A DNA stretch of 5,136 bases, from positions 1 through 5,136 of the forward strand of contig JACQRN010000080.1 of the NCBI GenBank assembly GCA_016206515.1, read 5' to 3'. The notes under the pieces are model-generated. The model saw nothing but the letters and a program-made list of their open reading frames with translations, did no database searches and was not told the origin of the DNA. This DNA comes from Planctomycetota bacterium (GTDB lineage: Bacteria > Planctomycetota > SBBH01 > JACQRN01). This document shows, one piece after another, positions 1-5,136 of the stretch. The first letter of the stretch is position 1. Every line of letters begins with the position of its first letter. A program made the position numbers and the translations under genes.

Positions 1-20
1 CTGTCTCCTGACTCCTGACT
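1..20. repeat. Imperfect 7-bp tandem repeat at the window edge
   Basis: The first 21 bases read as three 7-base units: CTGTCTC, CTGACTC, CTGACTG. They may continue to the left of the window. They lie inside the 3' part of the CxxC-protein gene, near its expected end, where they would encode a Ser/Gln/Gly-rich tail. The array is short, and whether it extends further cannot be seen. Confidence 0.5.
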
Positions 21-518
21 GAACAGGAGTCCTGTCAGTTCCTGCTTAGCTTGCGACAGGGTCTCCTCCGACAGTCGCGGCCCGACTACCTCGATCGGTT
101 CGCCGGAGCGCCCCCGAAGGACGATCTTTTCCATGTCCGGGCCGGTCGGCTCGATCCGTTCGAGGTGGAGGACCTTCCGCCGGACGAGGAGAAGGGCGAG
201 GAGGATCCGGGCCCTTCCCCCCTCGGGGTGCCGCCCCAGCGCGTGAAGCGCCTCGAGGGCGTTCTGCGGCGCGATCCAGGACGGGGCGTCCGGCGGCGCC
301 GGGTGCCTCCCCTGCCAATGGGAGATCCCCGCGTCGACGCCGCGCGTCCAGCACGGGATGCAGTGGTCGAGGCGGGTCAGGGCCCCCTCGCGCAGCGCGA
401 GGACCGCGTGATAGTCGAACGCCTTCGAGAAGGGGGTCCCACAGGTTGCGCAGGAGGATCGAACCGCATCGATCGGCCACTCCTGGGACGGAGCGGAGGG
501 AGGGGCTACGGTCCCCAC
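1..518 (-). CDS. Four-cysteine (two CxxC) putative zinc-binding protein, 3' end outside the window
   Basis: I read 172 codons without a stop from a GTG at 518-516 to the left edge, where the gene is cut off. Two pairs, C23-A-T-C26 and C53-I-P-C56, have the spacing of a zinc ribbon; metal binding is inferred. A Trp/Pro-rich stretch follows (about 57-85). Next comes a hydrophobic helix with a basic end (about 104-115, ILLALLLVRRK) and an acidic/hydrophobic tail (120-166). The hydrophobic run is too short for a clear membrane anchor and looks more like a buried helix. The only in-frame ATG is far inside (M129), so a GTG start is needed. GTG 518 overlaps the lipoprotein stop by 13 bases; GTG 569 is an alternative. 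No strong ribosome binding site precedes either, consistent with translational coupling. Codons have G/C-rich third positions like the neighbours. Short CxxC proteins of similar layout are, from memory, found in Planctomycetota-type genomes, with no function known to me. Confidence 0.8.
   Translation of the reverse strand, partial: MGTVAPPSAPSQEWPIDAVRSSCATCGTPFSKAFDYHAVLALREGALTRLDHCIPCWTRGVDAGISHWQGRHPAPPDAPSWIAPQNALEALHALGRHPEGGRARILLALLLVRRKVLHLERIEPTGPDMEKIVLRGRSGEPIEVVGPRLSEETLSQAKQELTGLLFSQESGD
11..40. repeat. Nested inverted repeats
   Basis: ACTCCTG (11-17) and CAGGAGT (24-30) are perfect 7-bp inverted arms around a 6-base loop. Overlapping them, ACTGAACAGGA (18-28) pairs with TCCTGTCAGT (30-39), with one bulged A, in a mutually exclusive alternative hairpin. 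There is no U-run, so this is not a convincing terminator. It lies inside an open reading frame close to where the CxxC gene should end. Confidence 0.4.
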
Positions 519-1801
519 GGGTTGCCCACGTGCTCCGGTATGCGCGAAAGGCGGAAGCGATCGAGCCACAGCCGCGGGTCCCGCGCGTCCTCCTCGTTGT
601 AGACATCGCCGGTCAGGGTCTGCAGCCGCGAGGCGGCGAGCGACGACACCTCCGAGGCGCGGTCATCGAGCGCGCGCAGGAGGGCGGTCCCGACTTCCCG
701 GTCGATCCCGTCGAAGTGCCGGCGCCAGGCGCGCGCGTCGCCCCGTGGCGGCCGTCCGGCGGCGCTCGCCAGGGTTCGCAGCGCGCAGATCCGCGCCGCC
801 TCGCTGGTTTCCGGACGCTCGATGCACTCGAGGAGCAGCCGGACCGGGCGCTGGATCTTCTCGTAGTCGGCGTCGAGCCGGAGTGACCAGCGCGCCGCGT
901 CCGCGTTGACGTCCGTTTCCGGCCCGAAGGCGTGGATCAGGAGGTCGAGGGCGAAACGGCGCTCGACCGGCTCGTCCGAGGAGAGGAAGGCACCGAGGGC
1001 ATCGACCGCGCGCTGGTCGGCCCAGCGGGCGCACGATTCGATCGCCGCCATGCGGACGATCGGCTGCGGATCCTCCTCGATCAGGCGGACGATCTCGTCC
1101 CACCCCGTGCCCGCGGCGATCTTTCCGAGGTAGTAGACGATCTCCGCGCGCACGACCGCGCGTCGCAGGCGCCGCTCGGGGACGGTCGCCGCGCGGACGG
1201 TATGGCGCGGCCGGATCTCGTTGTCACGGTCCGGTTGGAGGATCTCGAATTCGGAAAGGTGGTCATAACCGGAGCGCAGCTGGGCAAGGAGGGCGGGCAC
1301 CGCCTCCCTCCCGAACCCGAGGACGACGAGGCGGGTATTTCCCTGCACCACCGGATCCCCGGTGGCCAGTTCGAGGGCGAGACACATCCAGGCGATCCCC
1401 CCCGGCCCGCGTTGGAGCAGGCGGCGGTTCGCGCCCCCGACGAGGCTCTCCCAGGCGTGCCGGGCGCCCTCGCCGGATTCGTACGGCGGCTGGGCCGTCC
1501 AGTTCGACATCAGGAACGTCGTCTCCTCGGCACGCGAGTGGCAGAGGGAGAGCCCCTCGTCCAGAAACGCCTCCGTGTCGTCGGGCCGCACGACGGTCGC
1601 GTCCGTCAGCCCCAGCCTTCTGGCGGCCTCCTGGCGGATCCCGTCGGCGCGCCGCTGGAGCACGAGGAACGCCCCCGGGTCCCGCTGGTTCCGGACCCCT
1701 GTGCCATCGCCGGACGCCGGACGCCGGACGCCGGACGGCCCCCCGCAGGAGGCCGTCAAGGCGACCGCCAGCACGGCCGACGCCGCGCGGACGCGCCGCA
1801 T
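506..1801 (-). CDS. HEAT-repeat-like lipoprotein
   Basis: This encodes a 431-aa protein with no enzymatic motif that I recognise. A basic start (MRRVRA) and hydrophobic segment lead to LTASC with Cys19, a plausible though not ideal lipobox (Thr at -3), so the product is probably a lipid-anchored envelope protein. A low-complexity stretch (22-35) encoded by a 7-bp tandem repeat follows. The rest is alpha-helical with HEAT-like repeats: about 152-176, 218-242, 243-292 (clearest, with DPQPIVRMAAIESCARW and EPVERRFALDLL), 331-350 and 366-397. The tail, LTG followed by an acidic stretch and DPRLWLDRFR, resembles the end of other bacterial HEAT-repeat proteins. HEAT arrays are protein-binding scaffolds, so a structural or assembly role is inferred. 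The ATG at 1801 is two bases after the upstream stop and has a good ribosome binding site. It is the second gene of the leftward operon. Confidence 0.88.
   Translation of the reverse strand: MRRVRAASAVLAVALTASCGGPSGVRRPASGDGTGVRNQRDPGAFLVLQRRADGIRQEAARRLGLTDATVVRPDDTEAFLDEGLSLCHSRAEETTFLMSNWTAQPPYESGEGARHAWESLVGGANRRLLQRGPGGIAWMCLALELATGDPVVQGNTRLVVLGFGREAVPALLAQLRSGYDHLSEFEILQPDRDNEIRPRHTVRAATVPERRLRRAVVRAEIVYYLGKIAAGTGWDEIVRLIEEDPQPIVRMAAIESCARWADQRAVDALGAFLSSDEPVERRFALDLLIHAFGPETDVNADAARWSLRLDADYEKIQRPVRLLLECIERPETSEAARICALRTLASAAGRPPRGDARAWRRHFDGIDREVGTALLRALDDRASEVSSLAASRLQTLTGDVYNEEDARDPRLWLDRFRLSRIPEHVGNPWGP
1710..1737. repeat. Perfect 4 x 7-bp tandem repeat (CCGGACG)
   Basis: Four identical consecutive copies of CCGGACG (plus strand) occupy these 28 bases. 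On the coding (minus) strand they read as GTCCGGC-type units and encode part of residues 22-31 of the lipoprotein, just after lipobox Cys19. Seven is not a multiple of three, so gain or loss of one copy shifts the frame. I traced the one-copy-less case: the new frame meets TGA at 1608-1606, leaving a product of roughly 60 residues. Confidence 0.9.
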
Positions 1802-1803
1802 CC

Positions 1804-3348
1804 CTACGGGCCCTCCCTCGGCGGCGGGGGTTCCGGATACTGCGCGAGGCGTTGCGTGGCCGCCTGCGACCAGCGGGTGTCCTCCTGGCTCCGCGCGAGG
1901 ACCTGACGCCAGTGCCAGCGCGCGGCGGGCGTGTCGGCCTGCATCAGCGCGAGTTCCGCCAGGTACCAGTGGATGTCCGCGCCGCCGGAGGGACCCGTCC
2001 GCAGCGCGGAGGCCTGCAGCTCCTCCTCGGCCTCCGCCGTCCTGCGCTGGGACAGCAGGACGTAGGCGAGGTTGAAACGGTAGTCGGCGGAGGCCGGCGC
2101 AAGCCGCACCGCCTCGCGGAACTGGGACTCCGCCTCCCGGACCTGCCGTTGCTGGAACAGGACCGCACCGAGGTCGTTGGCGATGTCCGCGCGCCCCGGT
2201 CCCGCCGCCAGCGCGCGCCGCATCGACTGCTCCGCGGCCGGGAGGTCCCCCCGGACCCAGAGTCCCCACGCCTGCCGGTGGAGGGTGGATGCGGTGGAAT
2301 CGTCCCCGGCGTCCGGGGGATCGCGGGAAGGCGGGATCGGGTCCGGCATCGGCTCCGGCGTCGCGCGCTCGTCGACGTATCGCGTCTCGGCCCACGGGGC
2401 ATCCCCCATGGCAGGTGCCGAGGGGGAATCGGAGAGCCGCGGACGGGGGGTCAGGAGGAATCCGTACCAGCCTTGTTCGTCGAGGTCGATCTGCGCCTCC
2501 TGGCGGTCCGGCATGAGGAGAACCCCGGTCGCGGTCCAGATCCCACCGTGATCCCGCGACCACCAGAGGTCGTACGCCTCGACACCACCCCAGGCCGCCT
2601 CGTCGGCAGCCATGCGGAGCGTCATACGCTCCGAGGTGGCGATCCCTGGCACGAGGAGGACCGGGCGGGCGGAGCGCTCGCCGGAGAGCCCGGTCGGGTC
2701 CGAGACGGCGGCGTTTCCCGCGCGATCCTCCGTGCGCACGCGGACCCACCGGGATGCGGCCGGCAGGTCGGAGGCCGAGGCCCGTCCCTGCGTGGAGCGC
2801 CTCCCCCCTACGGCGCGCCAGGGCCCCCCCTCGGAGGCCGCCGCCTCCACCCAGGCGTAGAGCGGGCCCGACCCGTCATCCTCGGCCTCCCAGGCGACAA
2901 CACCTCCCGTTGCGGTCAGGCGGATCCGTGGCGGCGTCGTATCGACCACGATCGTCTGCTCCGGCTCCTCCCCGGCGGCGGGAGGTGGCTCCTGGCGCCC
3001 GAGCGTATCCACCGCGAGGATCGAGAAACCGTACGGGCCGTCGTTCGGAACCGTCACTTCGAGGTCGCCGGATCCCGCCCCTGGCGTGTCGAGCGCATGT
3101 TCCGTGAAGAGCGTCCAGGTCCGCCCCCCGTCCCGGGTCCCGAAGACGAGCAGGCGCGCGATCGCCGCGGGTCCCGGATCCCCGAGCGCATGCCAGGGGA
3201 GACGGAAGGTACGGGAGTTCGAATAGTGCGCGGAATCCCCGTCCCGGACGAATCGGAAGTCGGCCCGCGCCGGGCGGACCGCCAGAAGGGCAAGGAAGGC
3301 CGCAGCCCACCCCCGAAGTGCGTTGCGCGGAAAGACGAAGCAAGGCAT
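1804..3348 (-). CDS. Exported beta-sandwich and TPR-repeat protein
   Basis: This encodes a 514-aa protein with a Sec-type signal peptide: R8-R12 basic region, hydrophobic 13-24, likely cleavage after A-R-A29. Residues about 35-136 form a beta-rich module (DGGRTWTLF, then VPNDGPYGFSILAVDTLG) ending in VDTTPP, a sequence common at the edge of Ig/fibronectin-like repeats. Residues 140-215 form a second module ending in RTEDRAGN. Residues 238-300 form a third that echoes the first (SRDHGGIWTATG, then EQGWYGFLLTPR). A Pro/Asp-rich linker (330-352) leads to four TPR-like repeats at about 355-386, 387-420, 421-454 and 456-490, and a proline-rich end. It is probably a periplasmic or surface scaffold for protein contacts; no catalytic residues were identified. 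It is the first gene of the leftward operon, with AGAGGG four bases before the ATG. The frame stays open upstream of this ATG, but that stretch lies antisense to the next gene and lacks protein-like character. Confidence 0.9.
   Translation of the reverse strand: MPCFVFPRNALRGWAAAFLALLAVRPARADFRFVRDGDSAHYSNSRTFRLPWHALGDPGPAAIARLLVFGTRDGGRTWTLFTEHALDTPGAGSGDLEVTVPNDGPYGFSILAVDTLGRQEPPPAAGEEPEQTIVVDTTPPRIRLTATGGVVAWEAEDDGSGPLYAWVEAAASEGGPWRAVGGRRSTQGRASASDLPAASRWVRVRTEDRAGNAAVSDPTGLSGERSARPVLLVPGIATSERMTLRMAADEAAWGGVEAYDLWWSRDHGGIWTATGVLLMPDRQEAQIDLDEQGWYGFLLTPRPRLSDSPSAPAMGDAPWAETRYVDERATPEPMPDPIPPSRDPPDAGDDSTASTLHRQAWGLWVRGDLPAAEQSMRRALAAGPGRADIANDLGAVLFQQRQVREAESQFREAVRLAPASADYRFNLAYVLLSQRRTAEAEEELQASALRTGPSGGADIHWYLAELALMQADTPAARWHWRQVLARSQEDTRWSQAATQRLAQYPEPPPPREGP
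1811..1817 (-). promoter_or_regulatory. Ribosome binding site of the lipoprotein gene
   Basis: On the minus strand GGGAGGG sits nine bases before the ATG at 1801. It lies inside the last codons of the upstream TPR-protein gene. This placement supports ATG 1801 as the true start and implies translational coupling across the two-base gap between the genes. Confidence 0.75.
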
Positions 3349-3423
3349 CGGTCCCTCTATTATCGAACCGACAGACGGTCCGGCGCAGCCGAATTTCTCA
3401 TGGTGACGAAGTAGACTTCCCCC
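3349..3423. promoter_or_regulatory. Divergent intergenic region, probable promoters for both units
   Basis: These 75 bases separate two divergently transcribed genes, so promoters for both are expected in or near it. The only AT-rich spot is around 3358-3364. It reads TATTAT on the plus strand (3358-3363) and GATAAT on the minus strand (3364-3359); each differs from the -10 consensus TATAAT at one base. No clear -35 box accompanies either. If the minus-strand box is used, the leader of the TPR-protein mRNA would be only a few bases and exclude its ribosome binding site, so that assignment is weak. No operator palindrome was recognised. Confidence 0.35.
3353..3358 (-). promoter_or_regulatory. 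Ribosome binding site of the TPR-protein gene
   Basis: AGAGGG on the minus strand lies four bases before the ATG at 3348. The spacing is slightly short but usable, and together with the signal peptide right after the ATG it fixes the start. Confidence 0.6.
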
Positions 3424-5136
3424 ATGGAGGAGCCTCGTCCGGCGCTGGGGACCGAGACGTTCGATCGTCTGCACGACCTGATCCCCTTCTGTGTCCGGGA
3501 GATCCTGCTCGTCAGCAGTCTCTACGACTCCTTCATCCTGGGCGAGGATCTCCAGCTGACCGAGCAGCTGCTCAACTCCTTCCAGGACATGGGGTTGAGC
3601 TATCCTCCCCGTGTCACGCGCGTGGACAACGCGGAGCGGGCCCTGCAGGCGCTCAAGGAGAGGCCGTTCGACATGGTCCTGGCGACGATGCGTCTGGGGG
3701 GGATGGCTCCGGTCCCGTTCGCCCAGGAGGTGAAGCGGCGGCATCCGAACCTTCCGGTGATCCTCCTGGCGTACAGCACGGCCGCACTCCCCCCCTCCCC
3801 GGAGCGTCAGGCGCTCCCGGGGATCGACAAGGTGTTCGTCTGGTCGGGGGACAGCGGGATCCTGCTGTCGATCGTGAAGTTCGTCGAGGACCGCCTCAAC
3901 GCGGACCACGATACGCGAGGGGGGAAGGTCCGGGTCCTGATCCTGGTGGAGAACTCCGCCCGGTACTATTCGTCGTTCCTGCCGCTCATCTACTCCGAGA
4001 TCGTCCGGCACACGGTCGCGCTCCTGTCCGAGTCGTTCAACCCGATGCAGAAGCGCCTGCGGATGCGCGCGCGCCCCAAGATCCTGCTGGCGGAGACGTA
4101 CGAGGAGGGGCTCGCCCTCTACCTGCGCTACCGGTCGTATGTCCTCGGGATCCTTTCCGACGTCCGCTTCCCGAGGGAACAGCGCCTTGATCCGAAGGCG
4201 GGGTTCCGGCTCGTCGAGGAGATCTGGCGCCACGACCCGGTGCTGCCGATCCTGCTCCAGTCCTCCGCGAGGGAGAACGAGGCGCATGCCCGCGCCCTCG
4301 GCCTCCCGTTCCTGAACAAGACCTCCCCGACCCTGCTGCAGGACCTGCGGTCGTTCCTGCTGACCGACCTCGGATTCGGAGAATTCACCTTTCGCGCCGG
4401 GGATGGCCGCACGTTCGGAAGCGCCGCGACCGCCTCCGACCTCCTGCGCCTCATGCGGGAGGTGCCCGACGAGAGCCTCTCCCACCACGCGGAGCGCCAC
4501 CACTTCTCGAACTGGTTCTACGCGCGCGGGGAGTTCGAGCTGGCGGATGCCCTGCGGTCGCGTCGGCGCGGCGATTTCAAGGCGCCGACCGATCTGCGCG
4601 ACTTCATCGTGCGCACCATCCATCCGTTCGCGGAGGCGCCCGCCACCTCCGATCCGGACGAGGCGCCCGGCGGATCGATCGGCGCGGAGCGCTTCTCGCG
4701 CGTCGGCGGCGGCTCGATGGGCGGCAAGGCGCGGGGGATGGCGTTCCTCGGCACGCTCCTGGCCCAGAACCGCCTGGCCACGAGCGTCCCCGGGGCGATC
4801 CTGTCGGTGCCGCGCTCCATGGTGATCGGGACGGACGCCTTCGACGAGTTCCTCCGGCAGAACCCCCTGCGCGAGGCGGCGCTGGAGGGGGCCCCGGACG
4901 CCCAGACCGCCGCGGCGTTCGTGCGCGCGCCCCTTCCGGAATCCGTCGCATCGCAGATCGCGCGGTTCCTCGAGCGCGAGCACCGGCCCCTGGCGGTCCG
5001 CTCGTCGTCGCTTCTCGAGGATTCCCAGGAGCTCCCCCTGGCGGGGATCTACGCGACGTACATGCTCCCGAACAACCACCCGGACCTGCGCGTGCGGATG
5101 GGGCAGCTGTGCACGGCCGTTCGGATGGTCTACGCC
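3424..5136 (+). CDS. Tandem receiver-like domains fused to a PEP synthase/PPDK-type ATP-grasp domain, 3' end outside the window
   Basis: 571 residues are visible and the frame is open to the right edge. An in-frame TAG at 3412-3414 makes ATG 3424 the first possible start, although no clear ribosome binding site precedes it. Residues about 25-158 look like a degenerate response-regulator receiver: the acidic pair is S31-S32, the phospho-acceptor position in DMVLATMRL is Thr88, and no equivalent Lys is evident. Residues about 168-318 form a second receiver-like domain keeping Asp246 (ILSDVRFP), Ser280-Ser281 and Lys299 (FLNKTSP), with E176-N177 at the acidic pair. A helical linker (330-405) contains VPDESLSHHAERHHFSNWF. 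From about 424 the N-terminal ATP-grasp domain of the PEP synthase / pyruvate phosphate dikinase family begins: GGK (433-435), a VPGAILSVP segment, and AVRSSSLLED (R526, E532-D533). In that family this domain uses ATP to phosphorylate a swivelling His, which passes the phosphate to pyruvate. The His and PEP domains, if present, lie beyond the window, so whether it makes PEP or phosphorylates something else is open. It is probably cytoplasmic: no signal or membrane segment is seen. Confidence 0.9.
   Translation, partial: MEEPRPALGTETFDRLHDLIPFCVREILLVSSLYDSFILGEDLQLTEQLLNSFQDMGLSYPPRVTRVDNAERALQALKERPFDMVLATMRLGGMAPVPFAQEVKRRHPNLPVILLAYSTAALPPSPERQALPGIDKVFVWSGDSGILLSIVKFVEDRLNADHDTRGGKVRVLILVENSARYYSSFLPLIYSEIVRHTVALLSESFNPMQKRLRMRARPKILLAETYEEGLALYLRYRSYVLGILSDVRFPREQRLDPKAGFRLVEEIWRHDPVLPILLQSSARENEAHARALGLPFLNKTSPTLLQDLRSFLLTDLGFGEFTFRAGDGRTFGSAATASDLLRLMREVPDESLSHHAERHHFSNWFYARGEFELADALRSRRRGDFKAPTDLRDFIVRTIHPFAEAPATSDPDEAPGGSIGAERFSRVGGGSMGGKARGMAFLGTLLAQNRLATSVPGAILSVPRSMVIGTDAFDEFLRQNPLREAALEGAPDAQTAAAFVRAPLPESVASQIARFLEREHRPLAVRSSSLLEDSQELPLAGIYATYMLPNNHPDLRVRMGQLCTAVRMVYA

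Noticed and set aside
11..30. Inverted repeat considered as a transcription terminator for the leftward operon.
   Set aside because: The stem is only seven base pairs, there is no T-run on the minus-strand 3' side, and the CxxC reading frame is still open through it.
46..606. A 186-codon minus-strand ATG frame and a 183-codon plus-strand frame over the left edge.
   Set aside because: Both give Arg/Pro-rich translations. The third frame, starting at GTG 518, gives a protein with two CxxC pairs and normal composition.
1804..2749. N-terminal extension of the lipoprotein frame up to 2749, in another frame of the TPR-protein gene.
   Set aside because: The extension is Arg/Pro/Gly-rich. The lipobox and the ribosome binding site place the start at 1801.
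1852..3414. A 520-codon plus-strand frame opposite the TPR-protein gene.
   Set aside because: The translation is Arg/Gly/Pro-rich without domains, while the opposite strand encodes a signal peptide, beta modules and TPRs. It is a GC-driven shadow.
3349..5079. A minus-strand frame stays open across most of the rightward gene and joins the TPR-protein frame, giving a 1091-residue reading frame.
   Set aside because: The added 5' part lies antisense to a gene with clear domain signatures. Its translation is low-complexity, Arg/Glu/Gly-rich and has no recognisable motif. The signal peptide and ribosome binding site at 3348 mark the real start. Long antisense frames are expected at this GC content.

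Overview
The window comes from a high-GC bacterium. By eye, roughly two thirds or more of the bases are G+C and third codon positions are strongly G/C. No stretch can be tied to one taxon. The mix of a secreted beta-sandwich/TPR protein, a HEAT-repeat lipoprotein, a short four-cysteine protein and a receiver/PEP-synthase-like fusion resembles what is seen in Acidobacteriota, Planctomycetota and similar metagenome-derived phyla. That placement is an inference from gene style, not from a marker gene.

There are four protein genes in two divergent units and almost no non-coding DNA. The leftward unit (minus strand) runs from 3348 to beyond position 1. Its first gene (3348-1804) encodes a 514-aa exported protein with beta-sandwich modules and C-terminal TPRs. 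Two bases later comes a 431-aa HEAT-like lipoprotein (1801-506). The third gene overlaps the lipoprotein stop and encodes a protein with two CxxC pairs (518 to beyond 1). It has no ATG start and leaves the window, so a simple ATG-based search misses it. The tight spacing suggests one polycistronic mRNA.

The rightward unit starts at 3424 and runs off the right end. Its 571 visible residues hold a degenerate receiver-like domain, a second receiver-like domain that keeps the phospho-acceptor Asp and the conserved Lys, a helical linker, and the start of a PEP synthase / pyruvate phosphate dikinase N-terminal ATP-grasp domain. A 75-bp gap (3349-3423) separates the two units and must carry the promoter(s) for both.

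The leftward genes look like an envelope module: one product is exported and one is a lipoprotein, both with protein-interaction repeats. The rightward gene looks like a cytoplasmic signalling or metabolic phosphotransferase. No direct functional link between the units can be seen beyond the shared intergenic region.

The most notable structural feature is a perfect four-copy 7-bp tandem repeat inside the lipoprotein gene, just after its lipobox. A second, imperfect 7-bp repeat lies at the left edge in the third gene. I found no RNA gene, CRISPR array, insertion sequence or convincing terminator.
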